Assembly (NCBI GenBank): GCA_030685065.1 | Contig: JAUXQH010000042.1 | Coordinates: 24,342-88,341, forward strand | DNA: 64,000 nt | Direction of reading: 5' to 3' | Source of the DNA: Pseudomonadota bacterium | Lineage (GTDB): Bacteria; Myxococcota_A; UBA796; SXON01 | In this document: positions 8,273 through 17,347 of the stretch, piece after piece | Layout: the number at the start of each line of letters is the position of its first letter | Numbering within the stretch: position 1 is the first letter of the stretch | The notes under the pieces: model-generated | The model's database searches: none | The model's input: the letters and a program-made list of their open reading frames with translations, nothing else | What the model was told of the DNA's origin: nothing | Translations under genes and position numbers: made by a program

Positions 8273-9586
8273 GTGCGGATCGTGAGGCCCCCCTTGCTCG
8301 TTCTGTTGCTCTCCGCTCCGTTTTGGTCCGCCCTCGCCGCGCCCCCGGTGGAGGCCGAGCAGCTCTTCGAGGCCTTTGCGACGCAGGGAGAGCGCCGGGA
8401 GCCCGTCGCCCTCGCCGGGTCGGGCGCGCGCTACCTCGACGTGTACAAGTCGGGCGACCTCGCCATCCTCCACGACGCGGACGGAGAGTGGTTCGCCGAG
8501 GCGCTCTCCCAAGGGGGGGACCCCCTGGCTTGGATGCTCGGATCCCTCGAGACCGCCTTCTACAAGAAGTTCGACGACGATTATCAGTACCTCACCGTGC
8601 TGCTGGTGAAGGACTTCGGCTTCTTCGCCGCGTTCTACTCGCCCATCGCGAACGACGTGTACGGCATCGGCTATGACAGCATGTTCGCCGGAGAGGAGTT
8701 CGATCTCTCCTCCAACCAGCTCGATGGCTTCATCTTCATGAACTACTACGGGCTGTGGACCGAGAGCCCGGACGTTGGCCGCTACGTGTTCGGCCAGGAG
8801 TTCATGCACCGGTGGGGCTCGTTCGTGAACATCGAGAAGGAGGGCCTCGATCAGAACGCCCTGCTCGGCCGTGACACGGCGCACTGGTCCTACTACCTGA
8901 ACACGCCCAACTCTCCGATGGAGGGCAACACCTGGTCCGACAATGCGGACGGGACGTGGTCCACCGAGAACACCAGCGTCTCCACCTACAGTGACCTCGA
9001 CCTGTACCTCATGGGGCTGGTCGGCCCCGAGGACGTAGGCGTGCAGACCCTCCTCCTCGTCGACCAGGCCGACGCGGAGGGCACCGAGGCGGCCACCACG
9101 CCCGAGTTCCTCGACCGGTTCAGCGGCGGCCGCAACGTGACGCTCACCGCGACGCCCGTCACCTTCACCGTCGATGACATCATCGCCGCCGAGGGCGCGC
9201 GGGTGCCGTCCGTCGAGAACAGCCCCAAGAACTTCCGGATGGCATTCCTGGTGCTGGTCCTCTCCGAGGACACGTTCGGAGAGGCGGAGATCGCCACGAT
9301 CGACCAGGTGCGGCAGACGTGGGAGGCCGATTGGGAGGAGGACGTGGGCTACCTCGCCGACCTCGACACCACCCTCGGCAATTCCACCGCGCCCACGTGG
9401 GGCGAGCCCACCGACACCGGCGGGGAAGACACGGGCGACATCATCGACTGTTGCAAGGATGACGGCGAGACCGAGGAGACCCCCGCCGCCTGCGGTTGCG
9501 CCAGCACCGGCGCCCCCGGTGGTACGGCCCTCTTGGCCCTCGCGCTCGTGGGGCTCCTCGGCGCCCGTCGGGAGCGGCGGTCGTGA
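8273..9586 (+). CDS. secreted MYXO-CTERM protein related to HExxH peptidases, first His replaced
   Basis: 437 residues from GTG at 8273; a second GTG at 8282 is equally possible and lies just downstream of a TAGAGT hexamer (8266-8271). A signal peptide (LLVLLLSAPFWSALA) is followed by a domain with FGQEFMHRW, where Q175-E-F-M-H179 sits where myxobacterial relatives would be expected to have HExxHRW. With Gln for the first His the zinc site may be lost or altered. Further conserved-looking blocks are SDLDLYLMGL and FRMAFLVLVL. The C-terminus has an Asp/Thr/Gly linker, CGC, a hydrophobic helix and ARRERRS, a MYXO-CTERM tail. Its stop overlaps the start of the third ATP-grasp gene as GTGA, which is strong evidence of co-translation. 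Confidence 0.75.
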   Translation: MRIVRPPLLVLLLSAPFWSALAAPPVEAEQLFEAFATQGERREPVALAGSGARYLDVYKSGDLAILHDADGEWFAEALSQGGDPLAWMLGSLETAFYKKFDDDYQYLTVLLVKDFGFFAAFYSPIANDVYGIGYDSMFAGEEFDLSSNQLDGFIFMNYYGLWTESPDVGRYVFGQEFMHRWGSFVNIEKEGLDQNALLGRDTAHWSYYLNTPNSPMEGNTWSDNADGTWSTENTSVSTYSDLDLYLMGLVGPEDVGVQTLLLVDQADAEGTEAATTPEFLDRFSGGRNVTLTATPVTFTVDDIIAAEGARVPSVENSPKNFRMAFLVLVLSEDTFGEAEIATIDQVRQTWEADWEEDVGYLADLDTTLGNSTAPTWGEPTDTGGEDTGDIIDCCKDDGETEETPAACGCASTGAPGGTALLALALVGLLGARRERRS

Positions 9587-10791
9587 AGGTCCTTTTCCTC
9601 TCGCCCAACTACCCCCTCGAGATGCAGGACTTCACCCGCGGCCTCGCCGAGGTGGGCGCGGACGTGGTGGGCATCGGTGACACCCCGCGCGACGGCCTGT
9701 CCCCCAAGGTCAAGTCCCACCTTGCGGGCTACCTCCAGGTTCCGCTGCAGAACCCCGAGGCCGTGCTCACCGCCGTGCGCGCCACGGGCGTCCGCTTCGA
9801 CCGCGTGGAGTGCCTGTGGGAGCCCTTCGTCGAGCTCGCGGCGTGGCTGCGGGAGCGGCTCGGCGTCCCCGGCATGACGCTCGACACCGCGCGCGCCTTT
9901 CGCGACAAGGAGCTGATGAAGCAGCGGGTCGAGGCCGCCGGCCTGCGGGTGCCCCACCACACCCGCGCGAACACCCGCGAAGAAGTGTGGGCGGCCGCCG
10001 AGCGCTTCGGCTTTCCGCTCATCCTCAAGCCCATCGCCGGCGCCGGCAGCGCGGACACCTTTCGGGTGGACGACGCGAAGGAGCTCGAGGTGGCGCTGGC
10101 CCGCACGGCCCACGTGCCCGAGGTGAGCGTCGAGGAGTTCGTGGACGGCGAGGAGTTCACCTTCGACACCGTGTGTATCGACGGCAAACCGGCCTACGCC
10201 AACATCGCCCAGTACCATCCGCGCCCCCTCCAGGCGCGCTCCAACGAGTGGATCAGCCCCATCGTGGTCACCATCCGCGACATGTGGGCGCCCGCGTACA
10301 AGCCCGGCATCGAGCTCGGCTTGGGGGTGTTGCGCGCCCTGAACATGGGGACAGGGTTCACCCACATGGAGTGGTACAAGAAGGCCAACGGAGAGGTCGT
10401 GTTCGGGGAGATCGGCGCGCGCTCGGCGGGCGGCCACCTCGTCGACCAGATGAATTGGACCGGGGACATCGATCTCTACCGGGAGTGGGCGCGCGCGGTG
10501 TGTTGGAAGTCCTTCGAGGGCGACACCCGGCGCAAGAACAACGTCGCCATCATCTTCAAGCGCGCGCGCGGCCAGGGCCGCATCCAGCGCATCGAGGGCC
10601 TCGAGCGCTACCTCGCGAAGTACGGCGCCCACGTGGTGGCCGAGCAGCTGCTCCGCCCCGGCGCGCAGCGGCGCGACTGGCTCCAGACGCTCGTGAGCGA
10701 CGGGTTCGTGTGCGTGCGGCACCCCGATCTGAGCGCCACCCTCCAGATGGCGCAGGCCGCCGCGACCGACGTGACGATGTACGCGGAGTAG
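9583..10791 (+). CDS. ATP-grasp ligase (paralogue 3 of 3)
   Basis: 402 residues from the GTG at 9583, which overlaps the upstream stop (GTGA). MKVLFLSPNYPLEM starts the Rossmann-like domain, the ATP-binding block is GFPLILKPIAGAGS, and the catalytic end is THMEWYKK and GEIGARSAGG. Compared with the other two, PPG after GAR is changed to SAG, so substrate recognition may differ. It is translationally coupled to the MYXO-CTERM protein upstream, which links the ligases with an exported protein. A ligase for peptide or cell-surface conjugate synthesis is possible; no precursor peptide gene is visible next to it. Confidence 0.88.
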   Translation: MKVLFLSPNYPLEMQDFTRGLAEVGADVVGIGDTPRDGLSPKVKSHLAGYLQVPLQNPEAVLTAVRATGVRFDRVECLWEPFVELAAWLRERLGVPGMTLDTARAFRDKELMKQRVEAAGLRVPHHTRANTREEVWAAAERFGFPLILKPIAGAGSADTFRVDDAKELEVALARTAHVPEVSVEEFVDGEEFTFDTVCIDGKPAYANIAQYHPRPLQARSNEWISPIVVTIRDMWAPAYKPGIELGLGVLRALNMGTGFTHMEWYKKANGEVVFGEIGARSAGGHLVDQMNWTGDIDLYREWARAVCWKSFEGDTRRKNNVAIIFKRARGQGRIQRIEGLERYLAKYGAHVVAEQLLRPGAQRRDWLQTLVSDGFVCVRHPDLSATLQMAQAAATDVTMYAE

Positions 10792-10824
10792 GGGCGCCCC
10801 GCCCTCACGGCCCCGCGGCCGCCC

Positions 10825-12219
10825 TCAAAGCCCCACGGCCGCCCTCACCTCCGCCCGCCGCTCGTCCGCGAACCCGATCAGGCCGCTCTCCACCGCGGCG
10901 TCGAATTCCTCCTCGCTGCCGAGGAAGGTCGAATCCGCGGGCTCGCCTTCGCCGCCATAGAGCACGGGCCGCAGCAGCTCGGCGAGCGCGTGGACCCGGG
11001 CTTCGAAGGGCTCCTCGGCGTAGGCCCCCTCGAGCGCCTCGAGCAGGAAGAGCTCGTACCGCTCGAGATACACCGGGTCGTCGAGCAGCAGCCGGATGAG
11101 CGGCCACCCCTCGTCGATCTGGGACAGGAGGGGGTCCTCGTTGGCTGCCGGCCAGTCCGCCAGCGCCTCGTTGTGGTCCCAAGGGATCCACGTGAACCGT
11201 CCGCCGTCCGCCGCCGCCCCGTACAGGTAGTAGTTGTGCGCGATGACCCCGTACACATCCCAGTTTTGCAGCGCGCTGTTGACGGCCAACCATCGCAGGA
11301 ACCCGTCCACATCCAACGTGGCCTCGAGCCCCTCGCGCCAGGCCGGCGCGTCGTCGCGGCTCGCGAGCAGGGCCGTGATGAGCCGCTCGATGTCGGCCCC
11401 ATCGGTGTCACCTCGCTTTCCTTCGAAGCTCGCCGGGTCGTAGCAGGTGAGGTTCGCGCACGGACCGTCGGGCTTGTAGAGCGGCCCCTCCCTCTCGCCC
11501 CACACCCGCTCCACCATCGTGTCGTCGGGGAGCTCCATCGCCACGTAGAGGCCGAGCGGCTCGGGGCCCGCGCCCGCGTCGAGCGTCACCCACCAATACG
11601 CCGCGCGGGCGGCCGGGACGCCGCGATCCTCGAGGATGGCGCTCGCGAGCACGTCGCGCATCAGCGTCTCATCCCGGAATCCGTTCGCGAACGAGAGCTC
11701 CTCGAAGCCGTACAGGCGCTGGTCCTCGGCGCCCACGCCCTCGCTCACCAGCTGATCGAAGTCGAGCCGGAAGGGCAGCTTTCGAATGCCGGCGTGCCAG
11801 GCCGCGCGGAGGCTGGAGTTCCCCTTGAGGCGAATCCCCACGCCCTCCCAAGCCTGGTCGTCGACCACCACGTGCGCGGGATACCACGCGGGCGATGTCT
11901 CCAACGGCTCCCAGGCCTCCTCCGAGGGCGGCCCGCCGCCGCCGAACGGCGTTCCGATGAGCACCTCCATCTCGTCCAACATCGCGGCGTGCTCGGCCTT
12001 GTCCATGCTCAGCGCGATGTGGTGGATCGTGTCCGTGCCGAAGACCGCGGCGTAATCGGGCGATGCCTCGTCGTCCCCGGCGGGCACCTCATCGCCCCCC
12101 GCGGGCACCCCATCGCCTCCACCGGGCGACCCGAGCCCGGATGTGTCCACGCCCGGGCCCGCCGGTGTGTCAACGCACGCCAAGAGCAGGGTCATCGACC
12201 CCACAACCAACAAGCGCAT
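10825..12219 (-). CDS. CotH-like kinase-fold lipoprotein
   Basis: 464 residues. MRLLVVGSMTLLLAC is a lipoprotein signal with Cys15, followed by a Gly/Asp/Pro-rich linker. The body shows the CotH pattern: GIRLKGNSSLR, MRDVLASAILEDRG, an LGLYVAMELPD strand, HNYYLY and WIPWDHNEAL (D348). CotH proteins are secretory kinase-fold enzymes; the spore-coat CotH of Bacillus phosphorylates partner proteins. In myxobacteria many surface lipoproteins of this type exist with unknown substrates. An AAGGGGA stretch upstream of the ATG serves as a ribosome site. The gene is a lone minus-strand unit between the ATP-grasp divergon and the broken VCBS lipoprotein. Confidence 0.85.
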   Translation of the reverse strand: MRLLVVGSMTLLLACVDTPAGPGVDTSGLGSPGGGDGVPAGGDEVPAGDDEASPDYAAVFGTDTIHHIALSMDKAEHAAMLDEMEVLIGTPFGGGGPPSEEAWEPLETSPAWYPAHVVVDDQAWEGVGIRLKGNSSLRAAWHAGIRKLPFRLDFDQLVSEGVGAEDQRLYGFEELSFANGFRDETLMRDVLASAILEDRGVPAARAAYWWVTLDAGAGPEPLGLYVAMELPDDTMVERVWGEREGPLYKPDGPCANLTCYDPASFEGKRGDTDGADIERLITALLASRDDAPAWREGLEATLDVDGFLRWLAVNSALQNWDVYGVIAHNYYLYGAAADGGRFTWIPWDHNEALADWPAANEDPLLSQIDEGWPLIRLLLDDPVYLERYELFLLEALEGAYAEEPFEARVHALAELLRPVLYGGEGEPADSTFLGSEEEFDAAVESGLIGFADERRAEVRAAVGL

Positions 12220-12281
12220 CGATGTTCCCCTTCCATCGAAGGTAGGGGCAAAATCGCGGGCGGGGAACGCCGAGCTTCAGA

Positions 12282-14093
12282 TCACTCGCACGGCCACCGG
12301 CCGAGGTCGATCGAGTTGTCGGTTTCGTCGCATTCCTCGACCACGCGGTCATCATCCACGCGGACGACCATGCCGCGGTCCCACTGGACCTCGGTGAGCT
12401 CGAAGGGGCCGGTGTGGCGCGCCGCGCCCGCGGGGAGCGACAAGGTGACGCCGGTGACGAGGGTGGTGCCCTGGTACACACCGATGTTGAAGTCGGGCGT
12501 GTCGGCGAGGCCCGTGTTCTCGACGGGCACGATCACCTCTACCACCCCCTCGTCGCAGCGGGCCTCGCAGATCAGGGGGGCGCCGGGCGCGAGGTCGGCG
12601 AGATCGGTCGAGAGGCCGTACAACGTCCCGCCGGCACGGAAGTTGTTCCAGCGCTCCCAGTTGGGCTCCTCGTTCACCGGGATGCTCCCATCATCCTCCA
12701 CGTTGGTGATGTGGTACGCGAATTGGTTCCAGACGGGCCGTGACGGGCGCCAGGAGTTGGTCGCGTCACCGATGACCGTGATGCCGTTGTACCCGGTGTA
12801 GGCGTAGTTGTTCGACGGCAGGACGATCTCGGTCGAACCGTCATTGTCGACGTCGACGATGAGGGGATACTCGTAGAGGGTGCCGCTCGCGTGGCCGTCG
12901 TCCTGCAGCTTCACCGCGCCGGTGGCGCCGTCGTACACCCACAAGGTGAGCTCGTCCGCATACACCACGTCCGCCGCGCCGTCCCCCTCGAAGTCGAACA
13001 CCGAGCTTCCGGTCACGGTCGACGAATAGTCGGAGACCGGCATGCTCCAGAGCACGGTGCCATCGGAGTCGAAGACGGAGTAGGCCGCCGCGCCGGCCAC
13101 GCCGATCTCCGGGAGCCCATCATTGTCGAAGTCCGCCACGGTGGGCGGCCCGCCGTTTCCGCCGCCGGGGTGGGCGGCCTACCACCGCACGGTGCCGTCC
13201 AGGTTGGTGACGACCACGGTGCCGGCCGAGGTGTGGACGACCTCGGGGGTGCCGTCGAGGTCGAAGTCACCCACGGCGCCCGGGCCGTCACCGGTGGCGT
13301 CGGTCCACAGCAGCACGCCGTTTCCGCGGTAGACCGTGTTGCCGGCCACGATCTCCATGCGGCCATCCCCGTCGAGGTCGACGGCGAAGGACAACCACCA
13401 CCCCGCGCCCCCCGTGCCGGTCCACAGCAGGGTTCCGTCGGTGTCGAGCAGCTGCCGGCCGTAGACGACCTCGGCCTGGCCGTCCCCATCGACGTCCGCG
13501 AAGGCCGGCGAGCCGTAGCCGTAGATCTCGGTGCCACCCACCCATTTGAGCGACCCGTCGGCGTTGACACAAACGACCGCCGCCTCGGTCCCCGCGGTAC
13601 ACACTTCGGGGAGCCCGTCCGCGTCGATGTCCCCGATGGCGACCCCACCGCTCGCATAGACGTGGTAGCCGCCGGGATCGTAGACGGACCAGTGGGTGCC
13701 GGAGCCGTCCCCGCTGATGGCCGTGAGCGTGCCGGCTGTCGTGTAGCCCCCATACGCGAAGCTGGTGAACACGATGTCGGGGATGTCGTTGTCGTCGATC
13801 AGGCCGTCCGCGTTGTCGTCGGTGAGGTTGCCGACGGAGGGGGTCGACATGATGTCGTCGTAGTCGGGGTAGGTGGGGTTGGCGTTCCATTGCCACTCCA
13901 CCACGGGGCTGAAGCTGCCCACCGGCGGATCGACGAGGCAGGCGGCGTCCGTCGGTACGGCCCATGGGTCGGAGGGCTCGGGGCACTCCTCGGGGAGCAC
14001 GCCGCTGTCGCCCGCCGGTTCGGCGACGTGGGGCTTCACCTCGTAGTCGCTGCATCCCGCGAGGAGCACTACCAGGCCGTGTGCTCCGCGCAT
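12282..14093 (-). pseudogene. VCBS/FG-GAP repeat lipoprotein interrupted by one in-frame TAG
   Basis: One continuous frame of 604 codons, broken only by TAG at 13181-13179. The first part (304 residues) has lipobox VLLAGC and repeats such as DVDGDGQAEVV and DLDGDGRMEIV. After the TAG the frame continues with GGPPTVADFDNDGLPEIG, which aligns with [18 protein letters not shown] in the intact paralogue at 17348-19423, and ends with a CARDB-like domain. A single C-to-T change of CAG would make the stop. The start lies 3 bases after the stop of the TPR gene, so it is last in that operon. Either a recent nonsense mutation, a consensus error, or read-through; as it stands the full protein is not made from a standard code. 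Confidence 0.85.
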
Positions 14094-14096
14094 TCG

Positions 14097-16208
14097 CTAC
14101 TCTCCCCGGTCGAGCTTCTTCTGTGCCATCTGAACATATTTGCGGATGTTCGGGATCTCGGGATCGAGCGCGAGGGCGCGCTGGAGATCCTGGTGCGCCT
14201 GCCGGTAGTTCTTCCGGTAGTAATGGGAGATGCCCCGGCGGCAGCGCGCCATGGCGTGGCTGCCGTCGATCTCGACCGCCTGGTCGTAGAACTCGATGGC
14301 GCGCTTGTACTCCTTGCGGGCAAAGTACAGGTCCCCCATCGCGACGTGCGACTCGGGCCGATCCGGCGCGTGGTCTTCGGCGCGCGCGAAGTCGCTCATG
14401 GCGCTCGAGTAGTCGCCCAGCTCCAGGTAGCAGCGGCCGCGGCCGATGTGCGCCTCGGTCAGGGTGTGGCGCATGTCCAGGGCATCCGTGTAGCTCTGGA
14501 TGGCCTTCTGGAACTCGCCCCGGCGCGCGAGCGTGTTCGCGTCGAGGATGAGCTTCTGGATGTGCTTCTCGTCCGGCACCACGCTCTCGCGGGGGGGCGG
14601 AGCGAGCGCGGCGCCCGGATTCGTGCGGTTTCCGGTGTCGTCATCCGTGAGGCGAGGCGCGGTGCGCTGAGTCCGCGCCGGAGCGTTGCTCTCGAACGAG
14701 ACCGAGAGGTTGCCCAGGTCGGACTCGCCCAGGCGAGCGTCGTCACCGTGAGAGTCCCCGGCGGAGCCTCCCTCGGCTTCGGGCTCGTCATCGGCCGGAA
14801 GATCGACCTCGTCTTCTTCCGACTGGGCGAGCCGCGGCGAGCCCGCGGGCCCCGCGCGCAGGTCGACGCGGGCGGGCGCGCTGCCCGCTCGTTGCTCGCC
14901 GAGGGCCGGCAACGCGGCGCGATCCGCGGCCTTGCCGTTGATGGTCGCCTCGTCGTAGCGGCCTCGCGGCGTCTCGGGGACAGGCGGCGTCTCGAGGAGG
15001 GGCGGCGCCTCGGGGTGGGACCGCGCCTCGGAGACCGGCGGCGTGGGCGCGCGCGCCGCGGCCTCCTGGGGGGCGCCGAAGTCGAGCACGCTGTGCTCGT
15101 GGGGGGCCTCGGAGTCGCGCCCCGGGACGGGGCCATCGGAGGGCTCGGCGGGGACCGCGGCGACCGACCGCACGCCCGCGCCCTGTCGAGGCGGGCGGGC
15201 CGGCGCGGGCTTCACGACGCTGGGCGCAGCCCCGAGGGCCCCGGCGGCCCAGTCGGACAGCTCGGACGCGGCCAGCGGAGCGGGCGCGATCGTGAGCGAC
15301 GCGATCACCGTCGGGTCGGGCTCGGGCTCCGGAGCGGCCTCGAGCAGCTCGGCCAGGGAAGGAAGCGGCTCGGGAGCGTCGATCGGCGTGAAGTCGCTGG
15401 TGCAGAGATCGAGGACCTCCGCGTGGCTCTGGTCGGGGACCGCGGCGGGGACTTCGGCTGGGACTTCGGCCGGGACTTCGACGGGGACGTCCGCCAGGGC
15501 TTCCGGGACGGCGTCGTCCGGGTCCTCGGAGGTCACGAAGGTGGCCTCGGCGGGGTCGAAGCGCTCCGGGGGAGCGGGGATGACCGGGGCCACGCTGGCC
15601 GAGGCCAGGATCACCGGCGCGACCGCGGGCTCCGCGCGGCGCCGGGGCTCGAAGCGCGGGGCCGGAGCGCGAGGGGGCTCGACCACGATCGGTGTCGTGC
15701 GGGCGGCGGCCTGCGCGAGGTCCCTGAGCGCGTCGACCACGGAATCGCCCCGAGGGGCGGGGTGCGCATCGAGTCGGGGCGCGCTGACATCCAGGATCGG
15801 GGTGTCGAACCGCAAGGAACGAGCGATCCGATCGGGGCCTCGACGGGGGCTCGACGGGAGGGGACGGGGCGGCGGAGGCGCGGCAGCCGGCGCCGCGCGG
15901 CGCCGGGGAGCGGCCGCAGAGGTGGGCAGGGGCTGCGACGCGCGGTCGGCGGTGCCGGCGCGAAGGGCGCGCAAGTGGAGCGCGAGCCGGCGATCGAGCA
16001 TGGCCCCGGCGACGTCCTCGTGTGAGGAGTCGGCCGCCGAAGCGCGGTGAAGGGCGAGCAGGCGGTCGAACGGGAGGTGGGCGGAGGCCAGCTGCAACAG
16101 CGCCGCGCGCCCCGCCGCGAGCGTGGCGAGCAGCGCGCGGGCGGCCTCGAGCGTGCCATCCGGGGTACCATCGCGGGCCGAATCCGCGGGAGGGCGTTCA
16201 CCCGGCAT
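14097..16208 (-). CDS. TPR-repeat protein with long disordered N-terminus
   Basis: 703 residues. Residues 1-70 are helical; about 70-540 are Pro/Ala/Glu-rich and look disordered, with short repeated APAEVPAEV-like runs. The last 150 residues are TPR units (AHIGRGRCYLELGDYSSAM, ESHVAMGDLYFARKEYKRAI, ARCRRGISHYYRKNYRQAH), each about 34 long. TPR arrays bind partner proteins; no enzyme domain is seen. No signal peptide, so likely cytoplasmic. It starts 6 bases after the coiled-coil gene and ends 3 bases before the interrupted lipoprotein gene, forming a three-gene operon. The pairing with a small coiled-coil protein suggests a scaffold complex (inference). Confidence 0.8.
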   Translation of the reverse strand: MPGERPPADSARDGTPDGTLEAARALLATLAAGRAALLQLASAHLPFDRLLALHRASAADSSHEDVAGAMLDRRLALHLRALRAGTADRASQPLPTSAAAPRRRAAPAAAPPPPRPLPSSPRRGPDRIARSLRFDTPILDVSAPRLDAHPAPRGDSVVDALRDLAQAAARTTPIVVEPPRAPAPRFEPRRRAEPAVAPVILASASVAPVIPAPPERFDPAEATFVTSEDPDDAVPEALADVPVEVPAEVPAEVPAAVPDQSHAEVLDLCTSDFTPIDAPEPLPSLAELLEAAPEPEPDPTVIASLTIAPAPLAASELSDWAAGALGAAPSVVKPAPARPPRQGAGVRSVAAVPAEPSDGPVPGRDSEAPHEHSVLDFGAPQEAAARAPTPPVSEARSHPEAPPLLETPPVPETPRGRYDEATINGKAADRAALPALGEQRAGSAPARVDLRAGPAGSPRLAQSEEDEVDLPADDEPEAEGGSAGDSHGDDARLGESDLGNLSVSFESNAPARTQRTAPRLTDDDTGNRTNPGAALAPPPRESVVPDEKHIQKLILDANTLARRGEFQKAIQSYTDALDMRHTLTEAHIGRGRCYLELGDYSSAMSDFARAEDHAPDRPESHVAMGDLYFARKEYKRAIEFYDQAVEIDGSHAMARCRRGISHYYRKNYRQAHQDLQRALALDPEIPNIRKYVQMAQKKLDRGE

Positions 16209-16214
16209 CTCCCG

Positions 16215-16745
16215 CTACTCCTTGGCGCCGATGTTGAGCGCCTGCATCTGCTGGGAGAGGCCGCTCATGCTCAGCATCAGCTCCTCCCGCAGCTTGCGCA
16301 TCCGCCCGACGTTCTCCTCGAGCGTGCGAAGTTTGCCCTTCAGATCGGTATTTTCGCGGCGGAGGGCCTCGCTCTCCTCTTCGAGGTGGCGCATCCGCCC
16401 GCGCTGGTCCTCGATCTGGGCGTCGGCCTCGCGCACTTCGCGCTCGGTGCGCTCGACCTGGTCGCGGAGGCGGTCCCGCTCGCCGAGGAGCCCGGTGTGC
16501 TGGGTGCGCACCTCGTCCACGCGGGCGCCGAGCGCCTCCATCTCGACGCGGAGCTCCGTGATCTCGGCGGTGAGGCTCTCTTCGAGCTGCCGGTAGCGGC
16601 TGATCTCCATCTCGGAGGAGACCACCTGCCGGGTGGCCTGCTCGGCCCCCTTCATGGCCACCATGAGCTCCTGGATCCGGGCCTCGAGGATGCCGGCGAG
16701 CTCGACAGAGATCTGGTTCAGCCGGTCACTACTTTCGGTCGCCAT
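16215..16745 (-). CDS. coiled-coil protein of unknown function
   Basis: 176 residues, almost entirely predicted coiled coil from about residue 10 to 165 (heptad-rich Glu/Arg/Leu runs such as RDQVERTEREVREAD and EESEALRRENTDLKG). The ATG at 16745 is chosen over the GTG at 16751 because AGGAG lies five bases before it. No signal peptide or membrane segment. First gene of the operon with the TPR protein. It could be a structural or scaffolding partner of the TPR protein; no family is recognised. Confidence 0.75.
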   Translation of the reverse strand: MATESSDRLNQISVELAGILEARIQELMVAMKGAEQATRQVVSSEMEISRYRQLEESLTAEITELRVEMEALGARVDEVRTQHTGLLGERDRLRDQVERTEREVREADAQIEDQRGRMRHLEEESEALRRENTDLKGKLRTLEENVGRMRKLREELMLSMSGLSQQMQALNIGAKE

Positions 16746-16855
16746 CAACACTCCTGGGGGTTCCGCCCTGGCACGGTATCAGGATCCCCCCGCCGGAGCC
16801 ATCGCCGGCGGGAGGGATACGGCCGGGGGCAAGCGCGCGCTATGCTGCGGGCCTC

Positions 16856-17314
16856 GTGGAACCCCGCCCCCCCAGGCCCCGCGTGCTCGTCGTGGACGAC
16901 CACCCGAGCGACCGCCTGCGCGCCGTCGCCGCGCTCGCCGGGCGGTTCGACGTGATCCCGCTCCCGACGGGAGAGGATCCGCTACGGGCGGCACGGGGAC
17001 ATCGCCCCGAGCTGGTGTTGCTCTCGCTGGGCCACGGCGCCGCCGACGGGGCGCTCCGCGCGTGCCGCACGCTCCGCACCGATGTCCGCCCCATCGAGCA
17101 CGTGGCCGTCTACGTTCACGGCCGCCCCCCGCGCACCGTGCAGCAGGTGTGCGAAACGTGGCGGGCCGACGGGTACCTCGCCGGTGACTTCGACGGGCCC
17201 GCGCTGCTCGCCTTCGCCGAGTCGGTGCTGCGGGGCGAGGCTCCGGTGCGCGTTCCCGACGTGAGCGCAGGTCCGCTGGCACGTCTCGTCGGCCGGCTTC
17301 GCGGACGAAGGTAG
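16856..17314 (+). CDS. degenerate response-regulator receiver protein
   Basis: 152 residues from the GTG at 16856. The fold signature of a receiver is present: VLVVDDHPSDR with the acidic pair at 14-15, and ELVLLSLGHG in the strand that normally carries the phosphorylated Asp. That position is Ser57 here, so ordinary His-Asp phosphotransfer should be impossible. No output domain follows. Such pseudo-receivers usually act by protein contact. A TATGCT hexamer at 16841-16846, 9 bases before the start, may be the -10 element, giving almost no leader. It is divergent from the coiled-coil/TPR operon with 110 bases between, so a shared function is possible. Confidence 0.65.
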   Translation: MEPRPPRPRVLVVDDHPSDRLRAVAALAGRFDVIPLPTGEDPLRAARGHRPELVLLSLGHGAADGALRACRTLRTDVRPIEHVAVYVHGRPPRTVQQVCETWRADGYLAGDFDGPALLAFAESVLRGEAPVRVPDVSAGPLARLVGRLRGRR

Positions 17315-17334
17315 AGCTCGAGGCCGCGCGGTGA

Positions 17335-17340
17335 TACCGT
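17335..17340 (+). promoter_or_regulatory. candidate -10 hexamer (TACCGT) for the VCBS lipoprotein
   Basis: TACCGT ends 7 bases before the GTG at 17348, with no Shine-Dalgarno between. If used, transcription would begin at or next to the start codon (leaderless mRNA). No good -35 is seen. The same spacing recurs before three other lipoprotein genes in the window. Confidence 0.3.
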
Positions 17341-17347
17341 CACCGAG

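Noticed and set aside
8204..8884. 226-codon minus-strand frame upstream of the second ATP-grasp gene
   Set aside because: Antisense to the MYXO-CTERM protein, no domain pattern, and it would overlap the promoter region of the ligase pair.
5689..10791. Graspetide-type RiPP cluster
   Set aside because: The ATP-grasp proteins do fit peptide ligation, but no small precursor gene with a Thr/Glu-rich core is seen in the gaps. Kept only as one possible reading.
12891..16025. 1,044-codon open frame on the plus strand, and others like it (37972-41076 plus, 43285-46548 minus)
   Set aside because: They run antisense to clearly recognised genes and have Arg/Pro/Gly/Ala-rich composition with no motif; they result from very high GC at third codon positions.
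16772..16788. TGGCAC stretch resembling a sigma-54 -24 element
   Set aside because: The -12 part (GC at the right spacing followed by T/A) is absent.
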